From Sporopachydermia quercuum (taxonomy: Eukaryota; Ascomycota; Sporopachydermiomycetes; Sporopachydermiales; Sporopachydermiaceae): 64,000 nucleotides of DNA. Positions within the stretch are counted from its first letter, which is position 1. Each line of letters opens with the position of its first letter. The notes beneath the pieces were generated by a model. That model did not search any database and had not been told where the DNA came from. It was given only the letters and a program-made list of their open reading frames with translations. The position numbers were made by a program, and so were the translations under genes. The stretch covers positions 1,798,001-1,862,000 of the forward strand of contig BCGN01000002.1 in the NCBI GenBank assembly GCA_001599295.1, given 5' to 3'. Of the stretch, positions 34,513-45,935 are shown in pieces.

Positions 34513-36276
34513 TTACGACATTAGCATATTGACAGCCCAATCAACACTCAACGTACGCAAATCAGTATAATTCTGACCAGTTCCAACGAATAAAACTGGA
34601 ATGCCAGTAGCATAAACCATATTCACCATTGAACCAATCATATCTCCGACCGTATCACATTTAGATATGATGAAAAAATCAAGCTTCCTGTTCTTACCAA
34701 ATGCATCATTAAAGTTCTTTGCTTGCATAACAGAATCGGTCCCCACTAAGGCTTCTCCAACCATTACAATCTTATTTGGATTGGCTGCTTTAGCAAATGT
34801 CTCCAATGGAGCCATCAAATGGGCATCATTATGTCGTCTTCCTGCTGTATCCATTAATACTATGTCGAAATTGTTCTTTGATGCAAACTTTATAGAGTCT
34901 CTTGCTATTCTTGCTACTAAATCAGCCCCTCCGTAACCAGCAGAGTATAAGTCAATATTTCCAACTTCAGTTTCTCTTTCAGTCAAGAGTTTCAGTCTTC
35001 TTACATGAGTTTTCAACTGCTCTACTGCTCCTGATCTAAACGTATCACAAGCAACAATCAGCACATTGAAATTGTTCTGCAGTAACCAAAATGCCATCTT
35101 AGACAAATTGGTAGATTTACCTACACCATTCACACCAACGACTGATATCACATAAGGCTTTTTGGCTTTTTTATGATTCTGGATGTCCTGCAGTAAATCT
35201 GTAGATGTGTTTGGTGTCAAAAGTGTTCTCAACGATTCAGTAATAGCCGCTTTAAGTGTGGCTTCAACAGAAGTCCACGATGCAGTTTTAGACCCCAGTA
35301 GCTTTTTAGATGCTGAGTTACAAATACCTTCTGCAACCTCAGGAGCAATATTTTTCTTAAGTAAATGCTGCTGTAAAGCATTGATTGATTTCTCCAATTC
35401 TTCTTGAGTAATTGTTTGACCACCAATAAATTTCCGCAAGAATGANCTGGATCCAAAGCCTGATGATGACTTGGTAGCCTCGGAAAGCTTGCTACTGCTA
35501 TCCGAGTTTAGAATTGAGGCTAGTTCATTCGATAGATCTGCTGGGATATATTGTCCGGCTTNAGATTTGGATCCCCAACTTTGTAGCTTTATATTCTCCA
35601 CAGCAGCTTCATCAGCAACGCTCTCCTCATTCTCTTCGCCAACAGAATAATCTAATACTGCATTGTTGTCCACGTTGTCTAATAATCCACCATCAGCGTC
35701 CCAAACTCTTTGTTTTTTAGTATGTTTGCTCTTATTTGATNATGATTTGTTAGGAGAAACATCGTTACCTGGTGATAATGATCCAGCTTGACCAGACTGA
35801 TCATTTGGTAAGCTATTCTTTGGGTTGGATTGTTGTTCCAACTCGGAAATCCTAGCATTTACTAGTTGATCGAACTTTTCAATATTTACCCCAGTTGATA
35901 AATATATATCTTGCTTTTTATTATCAAGAACATTGTCTAGACAGCAGTTTTCAAACAGCTTTCTGGTATCAGTAAGAACACCATCAACAAACCGAGGGCT
36001 TACACGGTCTAAGCTCGAGTAAACAGCAACATAGAATAATTGCACCCCAGATTCATAAGTTTCTGGTATATATTTCAATGTATAGTTTGCTTTGCTAAAG
36101 CTGAGAATTGAATCGATTCCCAATGATTTACCTAGAATACTTGAATCAGCAATCAGCTCACCTACAAATGCCCTGAGTAGGCCTTCTAGTTTGATATGGC
36201 TTATTGATGAAACCAAAGCCTTGTTTTCATACAGAACAATGCCTGATGATGTGAATACTATCAGTTGATCAATCAT
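34513..36276 (-). CDS. SRP101: Signal recognition particle receptor alpha subunit
   Basis: ER-membrane-bound GTPase that docks SRP-ribosome complexes at the translocon, working with the membrane-anchored beta subunit Srp102. 587 aa. The N-terminal SRX-like domain (about 1-130) begins MIDQLIVFTSSGIVLYE and binds the beta subunit. A charged Ser/Asp-rich linker follows. The NG GTPase domain is C-terminal (about 280-587), with the P-loop GVNGVGKST near residue 380, the DTFRSGAVEQL insertion-box segment, DTAGRRHND, a SKCD specificity motif and the closing VPVLFVG-type GTGQNY. Three N bases (35446, 35562, 35741) leave ambiguous codons. It is divergent from RPT5. Confidence 0.97.
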   Translation of the reverse strand: MIDQLIVFTSSGIVLYENKALVSSISHIKLEGLLRAFVGELIADSSILGKSLGIDSILSFSKANYTLKYIPETYESGVQLFYVAVYSSLDRVSPRFVDGVLTDTRKLFENCCLDNVLDNKKQDIYLSTGVNIEKFDQLVNARISELEQQSNPKNSLPNDQSGQAGSLSPGNDVSPNKSXSNKSKHTKKQRVWDADGGLLDNVDNNAVLDYSVGEENEESVADEAAVENIKLQSWGSKSXAGQYIPADLSNELASILNSDSSSKLSEATKSSSGFGSXSFLRKFIGGQTITQEELEKSINALQQHLLKKNIAPEVAEGICNSASKKLLGSKTASWTSVEATLKAAITESLRTLLTPNTSTDLLQDIQNHKKAKKPYVISVVGVNGVGKSTNLSKMAFWLLQNNFNVLIVACDTFRSGAVEQLKTHVRRLKLLTERETEVGNIDLYSAGYGGADLVARIARDSIKFASKNNFDIVLMDTAGRRHNDAHLMAPLETFAKAANPNKIVMVGEALVGTDSVMQAKNFNDAFGKNRKLDFFIISKCDTVGDMIGSMVNMVYATGIPVLFVGTGQNYTDLRTLSVDWAVNMLMS

Positions 36277-37330
36277 TGTTTTTAATCGTTCTGCAATAAC
36301 AGATTCGTACTTAGATCCTAATTGTATCGTGGATCACTTAGTCTCAGTTCTCCCAATCAAGTGAACGGAGTACTGGACAGAGTTCAAGCTATATGTGCCA
36401 ATATGTGCGAAACTACAGTGAACCACTAAGGACCATCAAATCTCAATAACAACTTGCTGAACCTCAGCTGCTAATAAATCTATCACTTCTAACAACAGGA
36501 TCATTACAGTAATTGAATTACCTGTTAGTCCATGTTCATTAGTGAACGAACCTGTACAATTTTCATCGAATGTGCATTATGTGTTGATTTGAGTTAGAGT
36601 GAGTCTGCGTGTTAATGCACAAATATGCATGTAAGGGTGAAGTTGATTGCATATTGGGATTCGCTATCTTACATATAATTATTAACAAGATAAAAGAACT
36701 AAAGTCAAGGAGCGAACCATAGAAAGCATTGAGCGGTGTAAACTATAAAAACACCAAATTAGTTTAGTACTCTTGACCTTTAAGATTATTTTGAAAAATC
36801 TTTTGTCCTTCGTCTTTCATCCTTCATTCTTTAATCAACTCTTATCCTTGCAATATTGCAGCAATCATTTCATGCATAATCGGCATTTTGCTGCATAATA
36901 TCACAGAAGCCAATATTGAGACCCCATGCTACTTACCTTACCCTACTTCCACCACAAAAGTACAAACTGATAGTTCACCATTCATAGAAACGATTGTATG
37001 TAGCATTCAATTGCCACCACGAGACACACGAACTCCAACTGTCTTATAGGATTGATATTATTGCCAAGAACGTGTCAGGTAGTCGATCGATTACTTTTAT
37101 TATTGCTATATCTCAGGTTTACCAAAGTTCAAAGTCGCAGGAAGCTTGTAATATAAGTAGATTGATGTTCAACCTGGAAGTGTGAGAGAGGGAATATTTG
37201 GAGACCAACCATCTGACGTATGAATCATCATTATCAATAGTATCACTAATCTTAAAAGCTATAGAAAAGGCAACTTGTCAATCAGATTATAAATTGTCAC
37301 AATCAGGTATATACAGAATAATCGATCAAG
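36277..37330. other. Divergent promoter region, SRP101 / RPT5
   Basis: About 1.05 kb. It contains a near-match PACE box (37011-37018) listed separately. A short plus-strand frame at 36994-37185 overlaps that box and is not supported. Confidence 0.6.
37010..37018 (-). promoter_or_regulatory. Near-consensus PACE box upstream of RPT5
   Basis: ATTGCCACC on the plus strand corresponds to GGTGGCAAT, matching the Rpn4 element GGTGGCAAA at 8 of 9 positions with the GGTGGCA core intact. It lies about 310 bp upstream of the RPT5 start. Alone it would be weak evidence; with the exact box at RPN3 it is more persuasive. Confidence 0.55.
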
Positions 37331-38653
37331 ATGTCGACGTTAGAAGAAATAGACGCTCAAGAGCAGGCCCAGAAGGCTGATAAAGAGTCTCAGAAGTCCA
37401 AAGAAGAAGAAGAGTTCGATCAAGAGATTCTTCGATCCTCAACGGCAGATTTAATAAGCAGAACCAAACTTCTGGAAAATGATATCAAAGTGATGAAATC
37501 AGAAGCTCAACGATTGAATCATGAGAAAAGCACAATGTTAGAAAAGATAAAAGACAGTAAGGATAAAATTGAGAACAATCGTCAACTGCCTTATCTAGTA
37601 GGTAATGTAGTTGAATTGTTAGATATTGAAGCTGATGAAGAAGCAACTGAAGAAGGAGCTAATGTTGATTTGGATTCAACACGCGTAGGAAAATCTGCCG
37701 TAGTTAAGACCTCTACAAGACAAACTGTGTTTTTGCCATTGATTGGTTTAGTTGATCCTCAAGAATTAAAGCCTGGTGATTTAATTGGTGTTAATAAGGA
37801 TTCCTATTTAGTGTTAGATAAATTACCTGCTGAATACGATTCAAGAGTGAAAGCAATGGAAGTTGACGAGAAACCTACAGAGACATACTCTGATATCGGT
37901 GGTTTAGATAAGCAAATAGAAGAACTTGTGGAAGCTGTTGTGCTACCGATGAAACAAGCTGACAAATTCAAGAAATTGGGTATCAAGCCTCCTAAGGGTG
38001 CATTAATGTATGGACCTCCAGGTACTGGTAAAACATTATTAGCAAGAGCTTGTGCTGCTCAAACAAATGCCACGTTTTTGAAGTTGGCTGCTCCTCAATT
38101 AGTTCAAATGTTCATTGGTGATGGTGCAAAGTTAGTACGAGATGCTTTCGCATTAGCTAAGGAAAAGGCACCTACGATTATTTTTATTGATGAATTAGAT
38201 GCTATTGGAACAAAAAGATTTGATTCCGACAAATCTGGTGATCGAGAAGTTCAAAGAACCATGCTGGAATTACTTAACCAGTTAGATGGTTTTGATTCTG
38301 ATGATCGTGTTAAAGTCCTTGCGGCAACTAATCGTGTGGATGTCTTGGATCCTGCCTTACTTAGATCTGGTCGTTTAGATAGAAAGATTGAATTCCCATT
38401 ACCTACTGAAGAAGCTAGAGCTAGTATTTTACAGATTCACTCGAGAAAAATGACCGTTGAATCTAATATTAACTGGCAAGAATTGGCTAGAAGTACCGAT
38501 GAATTTAATGGTGCGCAACTGAAAGCAGTTGCTGTTGAAGCTGGTATGATTGCATTAAGAAATGGCCAAAGTGTGATAAAGCATGAAGATTTTGTCGATG
38601 CTATTTCTGAAGTGCAAGCCAGAAAATCAAAGAGTGTATCGTTCTATGCTTAG
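37331..38653 (+). CDS. RPT5: 26S proteasome AAA ATPase subunit Rpt5
   Basis: One of six ATPases in the base of the 19S regulatory particle; it unfolds substrates and opens the 20S gate. 440 aa. An N-terminal coiled coil (about 20-85) is followed by the OB-fold region starting [17 protein letters not shown]. The AAA domain has Walker A GPPGTGKT near residue 227, Walker [12 protein letters not shown], the pore loop around [11 protein letters not shown], and the arginine-finger region LRSGRLDRK. The C-terminus SVSFYA carries the HbYX motif (FYA) that docks into the 20S alpha ring and triggers gate opening. CTG encodes the invariant Leu in MLELLNQ, fixing the genetic code as standard. Confidence 0.98.
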   Translation: MSTLEEIDAQEQAQKADKESQKSKEEEEFDQEILRSSTADLISRTKLLENDIKVMKSEAQRLNHEKSTMLEKIKDSKDKIENNRQLPYLVGNVVELLDIEADEEATEEGANVDLDSTRVGKSAVVKTSTRQTVFLPLIGLVDPQELKPGDLIGVNKDSYLVLDKLPAEYDSRVKAMEVDEKPTETYSDIGGLDKQIEELVEAVVLPMKQADKFKKLGIKPPKGALMYGPPGTGKTLLARACAAQTNATFLKLAAPQLVQMFIGDGAKLVRDAFALAKEKAPTIIFIDELDAIGTKRFDSDKSGDREVQRTMLELLNQLDGFDSDDRVKVLAATNRVDVLDPALLRSGRLDRKIEFPLPTEEARASILQIHSRKMTVESNINWQELARSTDEFNGAQLKAVAVEAGMIALRNGQSVIKHEDFVDAISEVQARKSKSVSFYA

Positions 38654-38861
38654 AGATTCGCCTCTAGAAGTCTACATTTACGTTACATTAAACTGTTACT
38701 GTATCGCGTTACGTTAATTGCCACTTACTAGTTAGTGGTTACCGGGTGTCCAGTATTTGCATGATATCAAACGAAACAAACGGATTACTTTGTATAGTAT
38801 AATGTACACGATTAATTCTTATTAACCAACTAAATATTACGAATTAGTTGTAGAGTAGTTA

Positions 38862-40593
38862 CTAATCCCAGTAGAAGATTCTGCCCCCTAATCCCGTCAT
38901 TGCAACTTTACTACTTTCTTGAGGATGTGCGGCAACACATGTTATAGGTTTTGAATCTACTTTAACCTTCTTGGTGAGTTTACAAGTTTTCCAGTCCCAG
39001 AATGCAACATCGCCTGTAGTGTCACCACTGAAGATATATTTGCCATTAGGAGAGAATCCAATCTTTGTTGCTTGTCCAGTTGCGTTATGACCTTTGAAGA
39101 GCTTTTTCTTATTCTCTCTGAACTTTCCGGAATCAGTAGCAGAAAATACATGGATTTCACTTGCTAATGATTGAAATGCAACATATTTACCGCTGGGATG
39201 AATATCCCCAGTCGGCATAGAGTACTGATGAACATCGGCAATGAATTTGATTGGTACGTTAATTCTCCAATCCCATACTCTAATACTTCTATCATCTGAG
39301 GTCGACATGAATCTTTCGTTCTTATCAACGAAAACAATAGTATTCACTGACTTCAAATGATGATCATACGTTTGAATAATCTCACCAGTTCTTATGTCAT
39401 ACTGTAAGATAGTCCTGTCGGACATTCCTGCTAAAAACTCGTTTGCCTGATCTGGCTTAGGGTTGAATTTTATAGTGTTGGCAACACTTCTACATTTTAT
39501 TCTACTTATGCATTTTCCTGTTTCTGTATCCCAATATTTAATAGTTTTGTCGAAACTCGAACTGATGAATTGACGACCATCGATGTTGAAACATAGATCA
39601 CGGATGGCTACTTTATGACCGAAATATCCCCTCAAATGTTCTCTTTTATGATGGCAATCCCACAACTGAATCTTTCTATCATTTCCTCCGCTTAGAAGTA
39701 AGTGTCCAGAGTGAGGGAAAAATGATAGGCATGAAGTACCACCCTGATGACCACTCCATGTATGAATCTGTCTTTTTGGTATATACCAATCTTCTTCTCC
39801 GGGTTCTTTCAATAGATCAACGTCTAAATCCTGTGGAACATGCATATAAGTTCTACCCAAATAATCATGTTCGTTTTCGCCAAAGAATTCAGTTCTTTCT
39901 TCAGGTTTGACGATCTTAACCTGTGGTTCATCTGTGGTACCTCCGGCTTTCAATTCCTCAACTGGTTCAACCTCGGATCTCGACTCATCTGAAGCTTCAT
40001 CTGCAGACCATTCTGACTCCGACTGTGATGATTCAAATTTTGCCCATGGTCCCTTATAAGCAGAGTCGCCATCTAATACTGAACTGTCACCTTTCCTTCT
40101 CCTCTTGGGCTTATTCTGTCTCCTTTCAGCTTTACTGTAACGAATAGATCTCAAGTCTTGTCCCCTAAAATTCTCTGCGGCTTTCAGATCGCCTATTAGC
40201 TCATTTTGTGCTGATAAAGTTGGATCTTGAGCATAGCCTAACGTTTGAAATGTTCTGTGTTGGTTGCTGAACGTTGTTTCATCAAACACTTCTGGTTGGA
40301 TAGTACCAGTGAGTATTTGTTTTGAAGCTTCACTATCAGCTGCTGAAATCAACGTAGGTACTATTTCTGTTCTAATTACTGCATTCTCCAAGGTTTTCTA
40401 TACTTTCAGTTAGTTACTGTACGTGGATTGTTAAATTATTAGCTAATTGAATCAGACTGCTGGTTCTAATCATACATACTATTGAGGGTGCCAGGCTCAG
40501 TTTTTCTCTAGCTTTGAATTCTTGCTTGTCAGTAGCATGTAGTTTCAACTCAGATTCTGATCCAGAGTCTGAATTGTACCCCACTAAAGACAT
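38862..40593 (-). CDS. PRP17: Prp17/Cdc40 pre-mRNA splicing factor, WD40 (one intron)
   Basis: Spliceosomal WD-repeat protein needed for the second catalytic step (human CDC40). Exon 1 (40593-40480) encodes MSLVGYNSDSGSESELKL...; exon 2 (40397-38862) resumes KTLENAVIRTEIVP. The 82-nt intron has a GTATGT donor, an AACTAAC branch site and a TATAG acceptor, in phase 0. The exon 2 frame alone has no ATG at its head, which requires the spliced 5' end. 549 aa. The N-terminal block QHRTFQTLGYAQDPTL is family-typical, and seven WD40 blades fill about residues 250-549 (for example GGNDRKIQLWDCH, SSSFDKTIKYWDTE). It lies next to SEM1, as I recall for S. cerevisiae YDR364C and YDR363W-A. Confidence 0.95.
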
Positions 40594-41118
40594 ATTTTCC
40601 GGTCTACTACGCAGTTGATGCTAATGATCTATAATACTCTTCTTTATCATCTGTCACTCAATATCCAAGCTCAACTCCACCAAGATACAGTCTTTTGATT
40701 GTTACTTGAAAGTGTTATCAAAAACTGAACATTCCACTTCTCCAATCAAGATTTCCACACAGAGTTCTATTATACATATTTATTACAAAAAAAAACGGTC
40801 TATGTCAATATATTTGTATTGCTTTGTATTGCTAAATGAGATTGAGTACGATTTTATTTACTTTCTTCACATAATAAGAAAGAGTTTTCAATATTACCTT
40901 ATGAAATGAAGCAGATACCCATTATGGGACGGCTTCTAATGTAATTAAAGGGGCTATTCGCAAGACGTTAGCTCTACTATCTATCAATACATGATACTCA
41001 ATAAACAGTAGATGAAAGGGAAGATATATCTTGGGTCATGTGGATAATATAATTAAGATGTTATATATAATAATTATTTTTATTACTGTTGATATTACTG
41101 TTGATATAGGTGCTATAT
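40594..41118. other. Intergenic region between PRP17 and SEM1
   Basis: About 0.5 kb with the PRP17 promoter and the SEM1 3' end. An A9 run is near 40787. No gene seen; a 67-codon plus-strand frame at 40706-40909 is not supported. Confidence 0.6.
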
Positions 41119-41587
41119 TTATTTAGCATTTTTAGCAGTTGAGTTTAGTTCTTCTCTGTGCAATTATGAGTAAGTTAGTAGCATAGTTCATAGATCTTAA
41201 AATGTTTCCCCATACCTGATCAATTAATCATCCATGGTTCACATACCTTAACTTCTTGGCGAAATTATCTTCTGAATTGTCTTCATCATCCCAGTCTTGT
41301 TCCCACAAATGCTCTTGAACTGTACTTGCGCCTATTGTTGCAGATTCTTCCCAATCTAAATGAGTTTAGTAAAGGGTTAGTTAACTACATGAACTACAAT
41401 AACCATAGATCGATCAATTAGACTAGTGAAGCCATGACTTACCTTCTACCGGAAAATCCTCAAATTCATCATCATCTTCTAGCGTCACTAATGTATTCTT
41501 GGTTTCATTTCCTGTGGCAGCTTCTTTATCTTTCACATCCTTTTCAGCGGAGGCACTATTGCTGTTGTTTGTTGGTTTACTAGACAT
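41119..41587 (-). CDS. SEM1: Sem1/Rpn15 (DSS1), three exons
   Basis: Small acidic, largely disordered subunit of the 26S proteasome lid; also part of the TREX-2 mRNA export complex, and a BRCA2 partner in animals. Exons are 41587-41443, 41355-41247 and 41155-41119, joined by introns of 87 and 91 nt (GTAAGT and GTATGT donors; the second has a perfect TACTAAC). The product is 96 aa. It has an N-terminal Asn/Ser/Lys-rich part, then the two DSS1 hallmark acidic-aromatic blocks: DDDEFEDFPVEDWEES, and HLWEQDWDDEDNSEDNF followed by AKKLREELNS. These align with DDEFEDFPIDTW and IWEENWDDVEVDDDF of S. cerevisiae Sem1. It has no long ORF, so ORF-only annotation would miss it. It is divergent from RKI1. 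Confidence 0.94.
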
Positions 41588-42334
41588 TATGATATAGGTG
41601 TTTCTATCGCACAGTTTCTGTTACACTTCTCTTGTAAAACAGCCACTAATCTCACCAACAATGGAATACAATTCCCAAATGGTTAGCTTTTACTGAATCT
41701 TTTGATTATATCTACAATTGTCAGAAGCAATGCTGGCTCTTCTATCTACCTACTCATCAATATAGTGGCGGTTAGAACCTTCTCATGTCAAGAATAGAAA
41801 TTGGTATGTATTCAACATCAAATCTCCTCTTAACCGTTACAAGTAACTTACAAATTTTTCATGCATTTGAATGCACAATCATGTATCTCATATCAAACTT
41901 AAATTGTATTTGTCTTCCTCATGCAGATTCCTGCACTTCCAAACATTTATACATCGCCCAGCATCACTCTATTGAGCTTAATTCTTCTTTGAAACTTAGT
42001 TTCCCCAATGGGCAATTTAGCCACAACCCATGTTAACCCTCCGCAATTCATAAATCTTGGGGAAAATTTTCTTTTCGATGACAGAGAACGGAAAAATCAT
42101 TTGTGTAAGATTCACTCAGATTTCGGTTGATTAACTCTAAACAAAACGTCATAAGGGGTACTATGTGTAATTCGGTTATAGAGAAGAAGTGAAAATCTTG
42201 AGGACTGTTGTTATAAAGCTATCAGATTGCCGTTAGATTTGCAACATTATATTTTACTTAAAGGTTAGACAGAACCGTTAATATACATCCTTCAGCAGCA
42301 GTAGCAAAACTAATTGTTACTTAACCAATATTGA
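41588..42334. other. Divergent promoter region, SEM1 / RKI1
   Basis: About 0.75 kb. A GTGGCGG word near 41764 has the GTGGC core of a PACE box but differs in its right half, so it is not called a site. An 83-codon plus frame at 41785-42036 is Cys/Ser/Leu-rich and looks like chance. Confidence 0.5.
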
Positions 42335-43180
42335 ATGAGGTCTGTATTGTTTAATCAGTATAAACATATAATCAAGAAAGGTGTTCAGCATAGAAATATA
42401 ATTATCAGTAGTAGGAGGAATAGCAAGGTTTTCAAATACGATCAGAATAATACAAATCCATGCAAAATGAGTGAACTGGAATTAGCAGAGTTGGCAAAGA
42501 AACAATCAGCTTACAGAGCAGTTGATGAGAACTTCCCACCAAATGCTAAAGTGATTGGAATTGGGTCGGGAAGCACCGTTGTCTACGTTGCCGAGAGAAT
42601 TGGACAGTTAGCAAACAAAACAAGTTTCGTCTGCATTCCTACAGGATTTCAATCAAAAGGTCTTATTAGGGATAATGGACTGATATGTGGGTCAATCGAA
42701 GACTACCCAGAAATCGATATTGCTTTTGATGGAGCTGATGAAGTTGACCCTCAATTGAACTGTATTAAAGGTGGAGGTGCTTGTTTATTCCAAGAGAAAT
42801 TAGTTGCTTCCTGTGCTAAGAAATTTGTATTAGTTGCAGATTATAGGAAGAAATCTGATATCCTGGGGACTAAATGGTTAAAAGGTATTCCCATTGAAGT
42901 TGTTCCGACCGCTTTTGCTAAGGTCACACAAGATTTATATGCATTGGGAGCTGAAACTGTTGTTCTAAGACAAGGTGGTAGTGCTAAAGCTGGACCAATC
43001 ATCACTGATAATAACAATTTTCTTATTGATGCCCATTTTGGCAAAGTTGCTGATGTTTCAGGACTTCACAGCAAGATCAAGGTTTTGATTGGTGTTGTTG
43101 AAACTGGTTTGTTCCCTTCGATGGCAGATGCTGCATATTTCGGTGAAGCCAATGGTGAAGTTTCTGTTAGAACAAGATGA
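42335..43180 (+). CDS. RKI1: Ribose-5-phosphate isomerase (RpiA type)
   Basis: Interconverts ribose 5-phosphate and ribulose 5-phosphate in the non-oxidative pentose phosphate pathway. From the first ATG it is 281 aa. The conserved enzyme starts at [16 protein letters not shown] and shows the RpiA motifs [20 protein letters not shown] and [14 protein letters not shown]. The first 43 residues ([16 protein letters not shown]..., many Arg, Lys, Ser and Asn and no acidic residue until YDQ) resemble a mitochondrial presequence. An in-frame ATG at 42464 (AAAATGAG, A at -3) gives a 238-aa cytosolic form. It converges on ARF3, 385 bp between stops, and I recall the same neighbours in S. cerevisiae. 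Confidence 0.96.
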   Translation: MRSVLFNQYKHIIKKGVQHRNIIISSRRNSKVFKYDQNNTNPCKMSELELAELAKKQSAYRAVDENFPPNAKVIGIGSGSTVVYVAERIGQLANKTSFVCIPTGFQSKGLIRDNGLICGSIEDYPEIDIAFDGADEVDPQLNCIKGGGACLFQEKLVASCAKKFVLVADYRKKSDILGTKWLKGIPIEVVPTAFAKVTQDLYALGAETVVLRQGGSAKAGPIITDNNNFLIDAHFGKVADVSGLHSKIKVLIGVVETGLFPSMADAAYFGEANGEVSVRTR

Positions 43181-43565
43181 TGATTTCATGTTGGAAATGA
43201 ACTGAAACTAATATAAAATTCATGAGAATCAAATAGAGAGATGTATGTAGATAACGATAGAATAGAAAAATGGAATATAATGAAATAAAAATATAATATT
43301 CTAATTAAATTCATGTAATTTTAGATATGAATATCAAATGTACCTCTAAACTTGGCACCAAAGAATATATCTAGATATATAGTAGCTGCCATTACCTACT
43401 TTTGATTATGTTTAACTGAATAGCTTCTATTGCATTCATTCCATACTATTATTTGATTCCTTTACCCTTGACGCCAGAATATCTCTGCCTTTTATTCTTC
43501 TATTCATCCTCGGCAACATTTCTATCACTCTTACTACTAATCTCCAAATTTCGATCTCATCCCAT
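43181..43565. other. Convergent intergenic region, RKI1 / ARF3
   Basis: AT-rich 3' regions of both genes, with AATATA/AATAAA-like polyadenylation words near 43280-43310. Nothing else was seen. Confidence 0.6.
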
Positions 43566-44406
43566 TTATTTCTTTGGTATATTATTACTTATCCAAGTTA
43601 ATCCTTCTGTTAATCCTCTACCAGTTATAGCTGTACATGGCACTACACACCAGGCTCTATCTCCCAACTGTTCAAGCTGTAATATTTCCTGTACTTTCCT
43701 CGGGCTTAAGGCGTTTGGTAGATCTTGTTTATTAGCAAAAACAACCACTGGAACATTCTTCATCTCTTGATCCTTCAATATCCTATCCAGCTCAAGCTTC
43801 GCACTACTAATTCTATCAATATCTCCACTATCCAGAACAAATATTAATCCATCAGTTCCAGTATAATAATGTCTCCATAAAGGACGGAAATCTTCTTGTC
43901 CACCAACATCCCAAACGTTGAATTTGATGTTCTTATACGTCACTTGTTCCACGTTGAATCCAACTGTCGGAGCTACTTCTTCAGGACTGTTTTGTTTCAG
44001 CTTTAATTTATAGAGAATGGCTAATAAGGAGGTTGTTAGTAGTTGCAATGAAATGAGAAGAACAAAAAATTTTAATTAGTTGACTTACTTGTTTTACCTG
44101 CGGCGTCAAGTCCCAGCATTAGTATTCTATTGTAGGTATCATATTGTTAGTATTATACATTATAGATATACGAACGAAGAGCTAGGAAATAGAAGGAAGA
44201 AAAAACCGGAATATGAAAAGATGTCGTTGCGAATTATTCGAGAAACCAGGAACATAATTAATCCATTAATGACATCCTATACTTACCGAACTTCTCTAGT
44301 TCCAATCAGTCTTGTCTATTCAATCGCTTGTTAGTAAAGGTCAACAATTTTCAATAACATACTTCCCAAAACTACTTACAAATACTTTTGATAATGTATT
44401 TCCCAT
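43566..44406 (-). CDS. ARF3: Arf3 (Arf6-type) small GTPase, four exons
   Basis: Plasma-membrane ARF-family GTPase. In S. cerevisiae Arf3 organises cortical polarity and PI(4,5)P2, and its animal relative is Arf6. Exons are 44406-44380, 44315-44287, 44126-44089 and 44020-43566. Introns are 64, 160 and 68 nt, each with a GTAAGT donor and a TACTAAC branch site. The product is 182 aa. The N-terminus MGNTLSKVFTRLIGTREVR has the Gly2 myristoylation site and matches Arf3 in length. GTPase motifs are GLDAAGKT, PTVGFNVE (switch I), WDVGGQ (switch II) and ANKQD. The C-terminus GLTWISNNIPKK resembles Arf3 rather than Arf1 or Arl1. Confidence 0.93.
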
Positions 44407-45935
44407 TGTTATATATCATCTGTGGTGTCCCTTGGTGTTCTCTGGTTCTAAATGAATACTATGAAGTAAGAAAGGTGGTTGTTATTCTTTGGGCCTAATC
44501 GGTCTAGTTCAATTAGGACCTGCCCAGTTTATTATGATTCCTGCCTGTAAAACCCAGAGAATAAAAAATAAATAAAAAATCTCTGAAATCAAATAAGCAA
44601 GGTTTATAATCCTTGTTTCCAGGTAAATGCTGCTGACTTTTTAGCCGCAGTTCCATTCAAATCACAGAAATAGGTGATGGTACAATATAGATGTGATAGA
44701 ACAGGTTGATGGATTAGCAGTATAAATAACTATCAACTATCTTCTAGTCTATTTCACAGTTGTCTGATTGTTCAATTTCTATTCTTTTTAGACATATAAT
44801 AATCAATCAAATCTGAAAAGCCGTTTTTCTAAATATAAGTAAGTCTTACTATTTGTTCGAACTGCATTTTATCATTTATCCAAACTATCAACTGGAAAAT
44901 GATTAGGAAACGAACAAATGAAAAGATTTGGTTTTATGGGATACTTGAATAAGACAGTAAACTAGTAACTATTCGTTTGTTCTATCAACCCTTCTCCTTT
45001 ATTATCTTCTCTTTTTTATTTATTTAATTATGTTCCACTTTAAAACCACAATTGCTTGTTGACTGTCTTGTATTCATCTCTGGAGGAGAATTACGCTTGG
45101 AATTCTGTTTAGTTTCGACGCTAGTGATGAGTAAATTAACTCTCCTGGAAGATGCTTATGGTTGCAGTATCGATGATCGGTGGAATGAATAATTGGATAC
45201 CGATTTCACTAAATAGCAATCTAAATGAAATCAGTAAACAAAGTATGGGAATTTGTTCAAATATATAAATATAATTGTGAATATAATTATATGTTAGAAA
45301 CGTTTATAAATATGTGAGTGAATTCAGTTATTTATATATAAGTTTAGCCTGGTTGGGTATATGCATACATAAAAGAGCCAGCAGAGTACAGAAATGAAAG
45401 AGAAAGTCCTGATCAGTTGCGAGGTATTTGAGTTGATGAAGGAATGTTAAGTTTTATGGGTAATAAAAAAAGGTATTCGTTATATTGTCAGATAGCTGAG
45501 GGTATAGTTGGAATATGTGAGAAGTCAATTACCTCGTAAATGTTTATATTAAGTTGTTTTCTGGGGTTCTGTAATGACAGTAGTCACAGACCAACTCTGT
45601 TTGATGCAATGAAGGCATACCCGAAAGGCATACACTGCAAAGCTCTATCTTTCTGAATTAGTTAATGCAGTTGAGATTATTCATTGTGTAGATGGATTTT
45701 TGGTCTATTGGTTGAGCTGTTGGTGATCGATTAGAAAGATTAATAAGTGAATAGACAGTGAAATGAATCAAGTGATGGCAGATATTGATGATGATCATGG
45801 GAAAAGGAGAAGACTTCGATTTCACTTCAAACAGGTGTAATCAATACAATAAAGCGTTGGAAACTGAGTATAAACCGCTTTGATCGCTTCGCTTCCTAGG
45901 TGAATAGAAACCGTTTTAAGACATAGCTAATCGGT

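Noticed and set aside
41760-41772. GTGGCGG as a PACE box for SEM1
   Set aside because: Only the GTGGC core matches; the right half differs, so chance is likely.
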